Shown in pieces: positions 25,169 to 33,215 of a DNA stretch of 52,184 nt (position 1 is its first letter; each line of letters starts with the position of its first letter). Origin of the DNA: Candidatus Kerfeldbacteria bacterium (lineage in GTDB: Bacteria; Patescibacteriota; Patescibacteriia; UBA9570); assembly GCA_016182495.1 (NCBI GenBank), contig JACPGK010000024.1, forward strand, positions 1-52,184, in the 5' to 3' direction. The notes beneath the pieces are model-generated. The model did not search any database. It worked only from the letters and a program-made list of their open reading frames with translations, and was not told the origin of the DNA. The translations under genes were made by a program, and so were the position numbers.

Positions 25169-28100
25169 ATGCCAGAAATGCAAGTTACCAGAACCCACGA
25201 TTTCGATGCGATTCGTTTAACGATTGCCTCACCTGAAGAAATCCACGCCTGGTCGCATGGTGAAGTAACCCGACCAGAAACGATTAATTACCGTACGCAA
25301 AAACCGGAAAAAGATGGTTTGTTTTGTGAGCGTATTTTTGGTCCATCAAAAGATTGGGAATGTTATTGTGGCAAGTATAAAAAAATTCGCTACAAAGGCA
25401 TCATTTGTGATAAGTGTGGCGTTGAAGTGACTCGCTCAATTGTGCGGCGAGAACGGATGGGGCACATTGATTTAGCCGCCTGTGTATCACATATTTGGTT
25501 TTTACGTGGTGTGCCATCAAAGATCGGTTTAATTTTAGATTTATCAGTGCAATCGTTAGAAAAAGTTATCTATTTCGCCAATTTTATCATTACCGATGTC
25601 AATGAAGATTTAAAAACGCAAACTTTGGATCAAATCGATAACGAAGCCGATCAAAAGAAAAAACAAATTTTAGCCGATAGTCAAAAGGCTTTAGCTGAAC
25701 TGAAACAACAGCGCGATCAAGCTTTGGCAGCAGCTACTGATGCCAAACGGGTGAAGTTAGCCGATCAGTATGAAGCCGATTTAATTAACGCCTCGATTGT
25801 GCGCGATGAAAAAATTAAAGATCTCGAAGAAGCGGTTGATATGGCTAAGCGCGAACTACGTGATTTGGTTCCTATGGAAATTATTTCTGAAACCAAATAT
25901 CAAGATTTGTCATTAAAATACGGTCATATTTTTGAAGCCAGCATTGGCGCCGAGGGTATTAAAGAGTTACTGAATCGTGTTGAACTCGATCAATTGATTC
26001 TGCAATTGGAGGCCGAAGTAGTTGAGGCTACCAAAAATCAACGCAGTCGCATTATTCGGCGTTTAAAATTAGCTAAAAATTTGAAAAATAACGGCATTAA
26101 ACCCAGCTGGATGATTATGGATACCATCCCAGTGGTGCCACCCGATTTACGCCCAATGGTACAATTGGATGGTGGTCGATTTGCCGCTTCCGATCTGAAC
26201 GATTTATATCGGCGCGTGATTAATCGGAATAATCGTTTAAAACGCTTGAAAGAACTGAATGCACCTGAAGTGATTCAACGCAACGAAAAACGCATGTTGC
26301 AAGAGGCCGTTGATGCCTTAATTGATAACGGCGCCCGCCACGGTAAAACCGTTACTGCTTCTACCGGTCAAAAACGAATGTTAAAATCATTGGCTGACAT
26401 GTTGAAAGGTAAGCAGGGCCGCTTCCGGCAAAATTTATTAGGTAAGCGCGTCGATTACTCTGGTCGCTCGGTGATTGTGGTAGGCCCACATTTGAAATTG
26501 AATCAATGCGGTTTACCGAAAAAGATGGCTTTAGAATTATTCCGGCCATTTGTCATTTCTAAATTGATCGAACGTGAGTACGTGTATAACGTGCGTAGCG
26601 CTAATCGTTTTATTGAATCTGGTCGTTCTGAAGTATGGGATATTTTGGAAGAGATCACCAAAAATGCCCATGTCATGTTAAATCGCGCTCCAACACTGCA
26701 TCGTTTAGGCATCCAAGCTTTTCAGCCAATTTTGATTGAAGGTAAAGCCATTCAAATTCATCCGTTAGTGTGCCCAGCTTTTAACGCTGACTTTGATGGT
26801 GATCAAATGGCCGTGCATGTACCGTTAACCGATGAAGCCAAGCAAGAAGCAGCTACGTTAATGTTATCAACCCGCAATTTGCTCAAACCAGCCACCGGTG
26901 AGCCAGTGGTCACGCCATCGCAAGATATCGTGTTAGGCTGTTACTACATGACGCTGCTACGCGATTTACCGAATGGCCGTAAACTTTACTTCGCTGATAG
27001 CACCGAAGCGATGTTGGCCTATCAATCCGGTCGCATTGAATTACAATCACGGGTGTTTGTGCGCATTAACGGTAAAATCGTGGAAACATCAATTGGTCGA
27101 ATTTTATTCAATGAATTGCTGCCGGAAGACCAACGTTTTGCCAATGTGCTGGTGGATAAAAAAGAATTGAAAGCCATTATTGCTCGGTCGTTTGCAGTGC
27201 ATGGTGAAGAATTAACCGTTGATTTAATTGACCAAGTCAAAAATCGGGCTATTGAATATGTCACCAAATCCGGCTTAAGTTGGGGCATCGATGATACCCC
27301 ACCATTACCACAGAAATTGGTATTAATTGATAAGGCGCAAGCCGAGGTTGATGAAATTTATTCGCAATACGAACTAGGTTTACTGACCGATGACGAACGG
27401 CGCGTGCGCGTGATTGAAATTTGGACGCGAGTCAAAAATGACATTACCGGTTTGTGTCAAAATGCCTTAGATGAAAACAGTTCTGCTTTTGCCATGATTG
27501 ATTCGGGTGCTCGCGGATCGTGGGGGCAACTTACCCAAATGATGGGTATGAAAGGCCTGGTGATTAACTCGGCTGGTGAAACTATTGAACTGCCAGTAAA
27601 AACTTCATTTCGAGAAGGATTTGATGTACTGGAATACTTCATTTCAACGCATGGGGCTCGTAAAGGTTTAACCGATACCGCGTTACGAACGGCTAATGCT
27701 GGATACTTAACTCGCCGTTTAATTGACGTGGCTCAAGATGTTATTACCACTGAAGAAGATTGTGGTACCAGTGATGGCCGAGTGCTGACAGCTCAAGAGA
27801 GTGATGAAATGGGGCAAAGTTTAGTCAGTCGAATGATGGGCCGGGTAGTAGCGGAAGATGTTGTGTCTGGTAAAACCACCATCCTTAAGAAAGGCGAGTT
27901 AGTGATCAATCAACATCTGGCCGTGTTAGAAAAAGCTAAACTGACTGCCGTTAAATTACGCTCGGTGCTAACGTGCGAAACTATTCGCGGGGCTTGTCAG
28001 AAATGTTATGGCTACGATTTAGGCCATAATCGATTGGTAGAGTTAGGCACCGCGGTTGGTATTATTGCCGCTCAATCGATTGGTGAACCCGGTACCCAGC

Positions 28101-29086
28101 TCACTATGCGTACTTTCCATACCGGCGGTGTGGCGGGAGCTGATATTACACAAGGGTTACCACGGGTAGAAGAATTATTCGAGGCTCGACCAATTAAAAA
28201 GAAAGCGATTTTAGCACGCCTTGATGGTACAGTGATGGAGATTGATGAAACTGGCAAGCAAAAAATTATAAAAATTCAGGCTAACAAAAATACTAAAGAA
28301 GTTCATCGACTCACCAGCACCATGAAGGTACAAGTGAAGGATGGACAACAGGTAGCCGAAGGTGATGTGTTGGCCAAAAAAGGTGACAAAACTGTGCTCG
28401 CTAAATCGGTTGGTACCATTACCTTAGCCAATAAAGAAATTCAAGTATTTGGGACAGCCGCTGATGTTGAATTGTATCCTGTACCAGTTGGTTTTAGTAT
28501 TTGGGTGAAAAAGGGCGAATTAGTGACGGCTGGTCAACAAATTAGTGAGGGGAATTTAGATTTGTTCGATGTTTTCGAGTTACGCGGTAAAGAAGCCGTT
28601 CAAACCTATATTCTACGTGAAATTCAATACATTTATTCATCGCAGGGGCAAAAATTGAACGACAAGCACGTCGAAATTATCGTTAAATCAATGTTTTCTC
28701 GTTTCCGAGTAACCGAGCCTGGTGATACCGATTTAGTGACCGGGGATGTGATTACGCGTGATCATTTATTGGAATTGCAAAAGGAAGCTAAAAACACTAA
28801 AACTAAGCCACCGCAGGCAGAAAATATTTTGCTTGGTATCACTAAAGCATCCTTATCCACTGATAGTTTTTTAGCAGCCGCCTCGTTTCAAGAAACTGCT
28901 CGCGTATTAATTGACGCGGCTGTCACCGGTAAAGTAGATTATCTGCGTGGCCTCAAAGAGAATGTTATTATTGGTAAACTGATTCCAGTGGGAACCGGTT
29001 ATGGAGTAGACGTAGCTGCGTTAGCGGCCGCGGAAGATCAAGCCGAACGTGATCGTCGTCAACAACAGCGACAGCAAGCTGATTAA
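25169..29086 (+). CDS. rpoC: RNA polymerase beta' subunit
   Basis: The 1305-aa protein has the N-terminal zinc ribbon (CYCGKY then CDKCG), the catalytic NADFDGDQMAVH with three metal-binding aspartates, the bridge helix and trigger-loop region, and a second zinc site (CETIRGACQKCYG). A helical, charged insert near residues 150-230, rich in K, E and A, follows the zinc ribbon. It starts 21 bases after rpoB with no ribosome-binding site visible. Length and order are normal for bacteria without the large proteobacterial insertion. Confidence 0.96.
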   Translation: MPEMQVTRTHDFDAIRLTIASPEEIHAWSHGEVTRPETINYRTQKPEKDGLFCERIFGPSKDWECYCGKYKKIRYKGIICDKCGVEVTRSIVRRERMGHIDLAACVSHIWFLRGVPSKIGLILDLSVQSLEKVIYFANFIITDVNEDLKTQTLDQIDNEADQKKKQILADSQKALAELKQQRDQALAAATDAKRVKLADQYEADLINASIVRDEKIKDLEEAVDMAKRELRDLVPMEIISETKYQDLSLKYGHIFEASIGAEGIKELLNRVELDQLILQLEAEVVEATKNQRSRIIRRLKLAKNLKNNGIKPSWMIMDTIPVVPPDLRPMVQLDGGRFAASDLNDLYRRVINRNNRLKRLKELNAPEVIQRNEKRMLQEAVDALIDNGARHGKTVTASTGQKRMLKSLADMLKGKQGRFRQNLLGKRVDYSGRSVIVVGPHLKLNQCGLPKKMALELFRPFVISKLIEREYVYNVRSANRFIESGRSEVWDILEEITKNAHVMLNRAPTLHRLGIQAFQPILIEGKAIQIHPLVCPAFNADFDGDQMAVHVPLTDEAKQEAATLMLSTRNLLKPATGEPVVTPSQDIVLGCYYMTLLRDLPNGRKLYFADSTEAMLAYQSGRIELQSRVFVRINGKIVETSIGRILFNELLPEDQRFANVLVDKKELKAIIARSFAVHGEELTVDLIDQVKNRAIEYVTKSGLSWGIDDTPPLPQKLVLIDKAQAEVDEIYSQYELGLLTDDERRVRVIEIWTRVKNDITGLCQNALDENSSAFAMIDSGARGSWGQLTQMMGMKGLVINSAGETIELPVKTSFREGFDVLEYFISTHGARKGLTDTALRTANAGYLTRRLIDVAQDVITTEEDCGTSDGRVLTAQESDEMGQSLVSRMMGRVVAEDVVSGKTTILKKGELVINQHLAVLEKAKLTAVKLRSVLTCETIRGACQKCYGYDLGHNRLVELGTAVGIIAAQSIGEPGTQLTMRTFHTGGVAGADITQGLPRVEELFEARPIKKKAILARLDGTVMEIDETGKQKIIKIQANKNTKEVHRLTSTMKVQVKDGQQVAEGDVLAKKGDKTVLAKSVGTITLANKEIQVFGTAADVELYPVPVGFSIWVKKGELVTAGQQISEGNLDLFDVFELRGKEAVQTYILREIQYIYSSQGQKLNDKHVEIIVKSMFSRFRVTEPGDTDLVTGDVITRDHLLELQKEAKNTKTKPPQAENILLGITKASLSTDSFLAAASFQETARVLIDAAVTGKVDYLRGLKENVIIGKLIPVGTGYGVDVAALAAAEDQAERDRRQQQRQQAD

Positions 29087-29113
29087 GCGGACCTTTCAGC
29101 GGGGGTATTATAC

Positions 29114-29119
29114 TATACT
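29114..29119 (+). promoter_or_regulatory. -10 box of the amidohydrolase gene
   Basis: TATACT ends 6 bases before the ATG at 29126, predicting a leaderless mRNA separate from rpoBC. An overlapping TATTAT (29106-29111) is a second candidate. Confidence 0.55.
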
Positions 29120-29125
29120 AGCAAT

Positions 29126-30514
29126 ATGTCACTAGCCCATCTTGAACGGTACAGGGTTATTCGCCCTATTACTCCACCGCGCCGGATTTTAGTATCAAAT
29201 ATTCCCTATATTATTACCACCAACGATCGTAATGATATTGTTATTTTGCAAAAGCAATCACTCTATATTGAGCGGGGAGTAATTCAAGCGTTGCTGCCAG
29301 CCAAACAAGATCGTCGTTATCACAAAACCGTAGATGTTATATATAATGCCGGTTTACGCAGTGGCATTGTGGTGACACCTGGTTTAATCAACGCCCATGC
29401 TCACCCACCCATGTATTTGTTGCGCTCAACCACCTTATTAAAAAACGAACATGACACTACGGAACAAGCTTTAGTGTTAGCTCGTCGTATTGAACAGGCT
29501 ATGAGTTTGACTGATCAAACCATTGCCTCTTTAGGCGATTTTACCGAGCAACAAAAAATGGGTACCACTACCGTGTTATCGCATTATCATAGCCCGCAGG
29601 CTACTCGAGCAGCTGCCCAGCAAGCCCATATTCGTTTAGTTGATGCTGTTAGTTTAGCCAGTAAAACCGATCCGGCGGCTAATTTACGTTCAGCGGTACG
29701 AGTGTTAACGACTGGCAATCCTTTAATTCGACCCGGTTTAACTATCCATACGTTGGCGCAGGTTACTCGGTTACAGTTACAGGCGGTACGGCGAGTACTA
29801 CAGCAGCATCGTCAAACTATTTTAACAATCCATTGTGGCGAAACCGCTACTGAAATAGCTGCTTGTGTGGAACGTCATGGTCAACGACCGGTAGCGGTAC
29901 TACATCAAGCTGGTTTACTTGGGCCACGGTTAATTTTGTCGCACGCCGTTCACCTCACGGCCGATGAAATTGCCTTGTTGGTAAAACGGCGAGTTGGCAT
30001 TGTGCATTTGCCCACTTCGAATCGAATTCATCGCTCTGGTCAATTTCAGTGGCCAGAGTTTTTTGCCTGGCGCGGCCATCACCGCATCGCTCTAGGCACC
30101 GATAGTGTGATTTCTAAAAGCAAGCTTGATATTATTTCAGAAGCGTTCCAGAGTAAAATTATGCATCAAGATACAGCTGAACCAATTCACTATACTACCT
30201 TGTTTCGGATGATGACCATTAATGGAGCGCGTATTCTTGGTTTAGAGCACAGTGTCGGCCGAGTGTGGCCTGGGTATCAAGCTGATTTGGCTTTTTGGAA
30301 ACTGAAAGATCGCGACTTTATTCCATTTGATCCGCGTCATCCGGAAACATTGCTTGGTAACATGATTAACCATGCCGGTGGCAATGTCCGTGACTTAATG
30401 GTACACGGTCGGTTTGTTATTTCTAACCGTCGGCATACCTTAGTTGATGAGAGTGCTTTATTGACCCAGTTACAACAGCATCATATCGCTTTGCGCAAAA
30501 GATTAAAACAGTAG
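29126..30514 (+). CDS. Amidohydrolase of the ATZ/TRZ (nucleobase deaminase-like) family
   Basis: The 462-aa protein has the metal-dependent amidohydrolase motifs: HAH at 91-93 in PGLINAHAHPP, IHCGE near residue 235, LSHAVHL near 271 and the aspartate in GTDSV near 329. This set is typical of guanine, cytosine, S-adenosylhomocysteine and triazine deaminases. It is convergent with guaB, with a gap of 7 bases, and near purine genes. A purine-derivative deaminase is a reasonable inference, but substrate is not readable. Confidence 0.75.
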   Translation: MSLAHLERYRVIRPITPPRRILVSNIPYIITTNDRNDIVILQKQSLYIERGVIQALLPAKQDRRYHKTVDVIYNAGLRSGIVVTPGLINAHAHPPMYLLRSTTLLKNEHDTTEQALVLARRIEQAMSLTDQTIASLGDFTEQQKMGTTTVLSHYHSPQATRAAAQQAHIRLVDAVSLASKTDPAANLRSAVRVLTTGNPLIRPGLTIHTLAQVTRLQLQAVRRVLQQHRQTILTIHCGETATEIAACVERHGQRPVAVLHQAGLLGPRLILSHAVHLTADEIALLVKRRVGIVHLPTSNRIHRSGQFQWPEFFAWRGHHRIALGTDSVISKSKLDIISEAFQSKIMHQDTAEPIHYTTLFRMMTINGARILGLEHSVGRVWPGYQADLAFWKLKDRDFIPFDPRHPETLLGNMINHAGGNVRDLMVHGRFVISNRRHTLVDESALLTQLQQHHIALRKRLKQ

Positions 30515-30521
30515 GTCCGTT

Positions 30522-31616
30522 TTACATATTCAAGGTATAATTCGGCGCATCACCAATGTAGGCCAAGCTGTGTGGATGACTTTCACGAATACCGGCATTC
30601 GTCACGCGTACAAATTGGGCTCGGTGCTGCAAGGCTTCAATAGTGGCAGCACCGCAATAGCCTAAACCAGCCCGTAAGCCTCCCAGTAATTGATACACTA
30701 CTTCATCAACCGAACCTTTATACACTACTTTACCAACAATGCCTTCTGGGACTAGTTTTTTTGTTTCAGTAATTGATTCTTGCAGGTAACGATCTTTACT
30801 GCCAAGTTGCATGGCTTCCAGTGAACCCATGCCACGATAAGTTTTAAACTTTTGGCCATGCTGTTCAATCACTTCGCCAGGGGCTTCATCTGTTCCGGCC
30901 AAAGCTCCACCCATCATCACACAATCAGCTCCAGCCGCCAGCGCTTTTACAATATCGCCCGAGTAGCGAATACCGCCATCAGCCACAATTGGTACGCCAT
31001 GCTGATGAGCTTCTTTAGCACACTGCATAATAGCTGTGAGTTGTGGTACACCAATACCAGTCACAATCCGAGTAGTACAAATCGAACCAGGCCCTATCCC
31101 TATTTTAACGGCATCAGCCCCAGCTTTAATTAAATCTCGGGTAGCTTCGGTTGTAGCCACATTGCCACCAATCACATTTAAATTAGGGTAGGTTTTTTTT
31201 AAGTAGGCCACCATCTCCAGTACTCCTTGAGAATGGCCATGGGCACTATCAACCACAATCACATCAACTCGAGCTTCAATTAAGGCTTCGGCCCGACGCC
31301 TGGCTTTATCGCCTACGCTCACGGCAGCTCCAACAGCCAAGCCGGCTTGTTTTACTTTTTTAACATGCTCAACTTGCTTATCGACATCTAAATTTTTATG
31401 AATAATGCCAAGACCGCCTTCTTTGCCCATAGCAATAGCCATAGCCGATTCGGTAACGGTATCCATCGGCGAAGATACCAAGGGAATTTCTAAATGTAGT
31501 TGCTTGGTTAAACGGGTTTGCAAATTAACATCGCGCGGGAGCACATCTGATTTTTGTGGTATCAGCAGAACATCGTCGAAGGTTAAAGCCTCTGGGAAGG
31601 CAAGCCCATCATGCAT
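30522..31616 (-). CDS. guaB: IMP dehydrogenase lacking CBS domains
   Basis: The 364-aa protein oxidises IMP to XMP, the first committed step to [14 protein letters not shown] is at 11-21, SSPMDTVTE at 48-56, the catalytic C180 lies in [18 protein letters not shown] at 213-221 and the flap near 288-300. The usual CBS (Bateman) pair, about 120 residues, is missing: the chain runs from HVKKVKQ directly to AGLAVGAAV near residue 91. The enzyme therefore lacks the nucleotide-regulated domain. A near-consensus promoter lies 12 bases upstream of the ATG. GMP reductase is less likely given the guaA context. Confidence 0.85.
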   Translation of the reverse strand: MHDGLAFPEALTFDDVLLIPQKSDVLPRDVNLQTRLTKQLHLEIPLVSSPMDTVTESAMAIAMGKEGGLGIIHKNLDVDKQVEHVKKVKQAGLAVGAAVSVGDKARRRAEALIEARVDVIVVDSAHGHSQGVLEMVAYLKKTYPNLNVIGGNVATTEATRDLIKAGADAVKIGIGPGSICTTRIVTGIGVPQLTAIMQCAKEAHQHGVPIVADGGIRYSGDIVKALAAGADCVMMGGALAGTDEAPGEVIEQHGQKFKTYRGMGSLEAMQLGSKDRYLQESITETKKLVPEGIVGKVVYKGSVDEVVYQLLGGLRAGLGYCGAATIEALQHRAQFVRVTNAGIRESHPHSLAYIGDAPNYTLNM

Positions 31617-31628
31617 ATATTAAAAACA

Positions 31629-31657
31629 AGTCTACTCTGATGCAGCGAAACCGTCAA
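31629..31657 (-). promoter_or_regulatory. guaB promoter
   Basis: On the minus strand TTGACG (31652-31657) and TAGACT (31629-31634) are 17 bases apart. The -10 ends 12 bases before the ATG at 31616, so the leader would be about 5 bases. Confidence 0.6.
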
Positions 31658-31660
31658 GCG

Positions 31661-31702
31661 CCTGTCCATTCATTAGTAATCGAGTACTAGTTAATGGACA
31701 GG
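31661..31702. repeat. Inverted repeat upstream of the guaB promoter
   Basis: CCTGTCCATT (31661-31670) and AATGGACAGG (31693-31702) form perfect 10-base arms around a 22-base loop, with an inner AGTA/TACT pair. The repeat ends 3 bases from the guaB -35 box. It could be an operator or part of the end of the upstream minus-strand transcript; there is no T-run for a standard terminator. Confidence 0.6.
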
Positions 31703-31703
31703 G

Positions 31704-31728
31704 AGGAGTGCAATGATAGCATACTCCT
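31704..31728. repeat. Second inverted repeat around an extended -10-like element
   Basis: AGGAGT (31704-31709) and ACTCCT (31723-31728) flank the minus-strand sequence ATGCTATCATT. The same 11-mer is the -10 region of the unknown membrane-protein gene (32252-32262). A second promoter for guaB, covered by an operator, is possible. Confidence 0.4.
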
Positions 31729-31753
31729 GCCAGTCCTCCATAATGTGTTGGCA

Positions 31754-32218
31754 TCAGTTGTTGTCGTCCATGATGTCGGTCGATTCGATGTCATCTTCAT
31801 CCGCTGGTCCGGCGAAGAAAAAAGTATGCCGACGTTCAACGTGATCAAACAGGGCTGGCTTACATAATACCATCAGTTCATCATGCTGAATGGTGGTTTC
31901 AATAAAGCCATGTACCCGTAACCACTGCAGGCCGCGTCGAATATCCGTGCCTGGAGCTACAACCGAGCCTTGGTCGGCTATCTGGTAAAGCTCTTCCCAG
32001 GTCACTATCGAGCGACCTTTGTTGACCACGGTAGTGAGTAGCCAACCAGCTACTAGGTCAGCTTCACCGTGGTGGAAAGTTGTGATCACGGTGATGTCCA
32101 ACGAGCGGTGTAGTTTTTGCCGCCGTTGGTATGTCGATCGAACGAAATCAAACACTACCATTAAACCCATCATTGCCAAAAACAGATAGCAGCCTATGCT
32201 TATGAGCTGCATCAGCAT
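31754..32218 (-). CDS. Membrane-anchored protein of unknown function with winged-helix-like domain
   Basis: I do not recognise this 154-aa protein. One hydrophobic segment (about residues 4-25) is followed by a basic stretch and a soluble domain. Residues about 50-125 look like a winged helix (WEELYQIAD, RRGLQWLRVHGFIE, then a beta pair). The C-terminus is acidic (PADEDDIESTDIMDDNN). It is the only gene where I see a strong Shine-Dalgarno sequence (GGAGGT, 6 bases before ATG). It lies between guaB and the divergent purine operon, so a membrane-linked regulatory role is possible but speculative. Confidence 0.6.
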   Translation of the reverse strand: MLMQLISIGCYLFLAMMGLMVVFDFVRSTYQRRQKLHRSLDITVITTFHHGEADLVAGWLLTTVVNKGRSIVTWEELYQIADQGSVVAPGTDIRRGLQWLRVHGFIETTIQHDELMVLCKPALFDHVERRHTFFFAGPADEDDIESTDIMDDNN

Positions 32219-32224
32219 GTGATT

Positions 32225-32261
32225 ACCTCCGTTGGTTCACAGGCTAGGTTGAATGATAGCA
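32225..32261 (-). promoter_or_regulatory. Promoter and ribosome-binding site of the 154-aa membrane protein gene
   Basis: The minus strand has an extended -10 TGC-TATCAT (32253-32261) and a GGAGGT ribosome-binding site (32225-32230), 6 bases before the ATG at 32218. The leader would be about 28 bases. This contrasts with the leaderless genes around it. Confidence 0.6.
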
Positions 32262-32266
32262 TGTAC

Positions 32267-32295
32267 TTCACATTTTTTTAGCATTGTGCTATAAA
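32267..32295 (+). promoter_or_regulatory. Promoter of the purine operon (folD)
   Basis: TTCACA (32267-32272) and TATAAA (32290-32295) are 17 bases apart, and the -10 has a TGC extension. Transcription should start near 32302. The sequence TTGTGCTATA is shared with the purB and antiporter promoters. It is divergent from the 154-aa protein promoter. Confidence 0.65.
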
Positions 32296-32312
32296 TACAT
32301 GAGGATACTTCA

Positions 32313-32333
32313 CCCCGGAAACGGGGATTTTTT
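32313..32333 (+). terminator. Terminator-like hairpin in the folD leader (possible attenuator)
   Basis: CCCCG-GAAA-CGGGG (32313-32326) is a perfect 5-bp stem closed by a GNRA tetraloop, then one A and six T (32328-32333). It lies within the predicted 50-base leader, between the promoter and the folD ATG. This placement suggests early termination control of the whole purine operon rather than the end of a gene. Confidence 0.6.
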
Positions 32334-32352
32334 CTTCCCAATAACTACTATT

Positions 32353-33210
32353 ATGGCCACTATCGTCGACGGACACGCCATTGCCCAACACATTTATCGC
32401 CGACTTGCTCATCAAGTACCGTTTTTAAAAAAACGCGGCTATACTCCAAAACTTGGAGTTATTTTAGTCGGCCGCGACCAAGCATCGCATACCTATGTCC
32501 GTAAAAAAGGTGAAGCCGCCCGCCGCAGTGGGCTTGAGTTTTTGTTAAAAACGTTACCAGCCAGTGTTTCTACCAAGCAACTGATTATCACCATTCAGCA
32601 ACTCCAACAGCCGCGTTATCATCTGACTGGCTTAATTGTGCAATTGCCTTTACCCAAACAGGTGAATACTGGCAAAGTGCTCGAAGCCATTGATCCGCAG
32701 TTAGACGTTGATTGTTTAACCCAAACCAATCTTGGTAAATTAATTACCGGCAGTTACTGGATTGAACCACCCACTCCCGGAGCAATTTTATCTATCCTGA
32801 AAGCCCATCATATTCGTTTAGTTGGCCAGCGCATAGTACTGATTGGCGCTGGCGCTTTAGTTGGGCGGCCATTAGCCAACATGTTGTTTCATGAACAAGC
32901 CACTGTTACCGTATTAAATCGTGCCACGGTGTCACTAGCGCGTTACACCAAAACTGCCGATATTATTATTACCGGCGTGGGTCAACATAATCTGCTCACT
33001 GGCGCAATGCTTAAACCAGGCGTGGTAGTGATGGATGCTGGGGTGTCGTTTGTGGCTGGCAAAATGTACGGTGATATCAATTTTGCCAGTGTGGTAAAAA
33101 AAGCTAAACTGGTTACTCCTACACCAGGTGGAGTAGGGCCTTTAACCGTAGCCAAATTAATTGAAAACACAGTAAAATGTGCTCGTAAACTATCTAACAG
33201 TTCAATCTAG
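32353..33210 (+). CDS. folD: Methylenetetrahydrofolate dehydrogenase/cyclohydrolase
   Basis: The 285-aa protein interconverts methylene-, methenyl- and 10-formyl-tetrahydrofolate. The catalytic lysine region is YVRKKGEAARRSG; VQLPLPKQ, the NADP-site segment VLIGAGALVGRPLANML and TPTPGGVGPLTVAKL complete the family signature. I start at ATG 32353 (MATIVDG) by family alignment. An in-frame ATG at 32299 would add 18 residues encoded by the leader hairpin. As the first gene of the purine operon it can supply 10-formyl-THF for PurN and PurH. Confidence 0.92.
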   Translation: MATIVDGHAIAQHIYRRLAHQVPFLKKRGYTPKLGVILVGRDQASHTYVRKKGEAARRSGLEFLLKTLPASVSTKQLIITIQQLQQPRYHLTGLIVQLPLPKQVNTGKVLEAIDPQLDVDCLTQTNLGKLITGSYWIEPPTPGAILSILKAHHIRLVGQRIVLIGAGALVGRPLANMLFHEQATVTVLNRATVSLARYTKTADIIITGVGQHNLLTGAMLKPGVVVMDAGVSFVAGKMYGDINFASVVKKAKLVTPTPGGVGPLTVAKLIENTVKCARKLSNSSI

Positions 33211-33215
33211 CGCTT

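Noticed and set aside
32284-32352. N-terminal extension of FolD from TTG 32284 or ATG 32299
   Set aside because: TTG 32284 precedes the -10 box and ATG 32299 is only 3 bases after it. FolD alignment starts at ATG 32353. The 32299 start remains a minor possibility.
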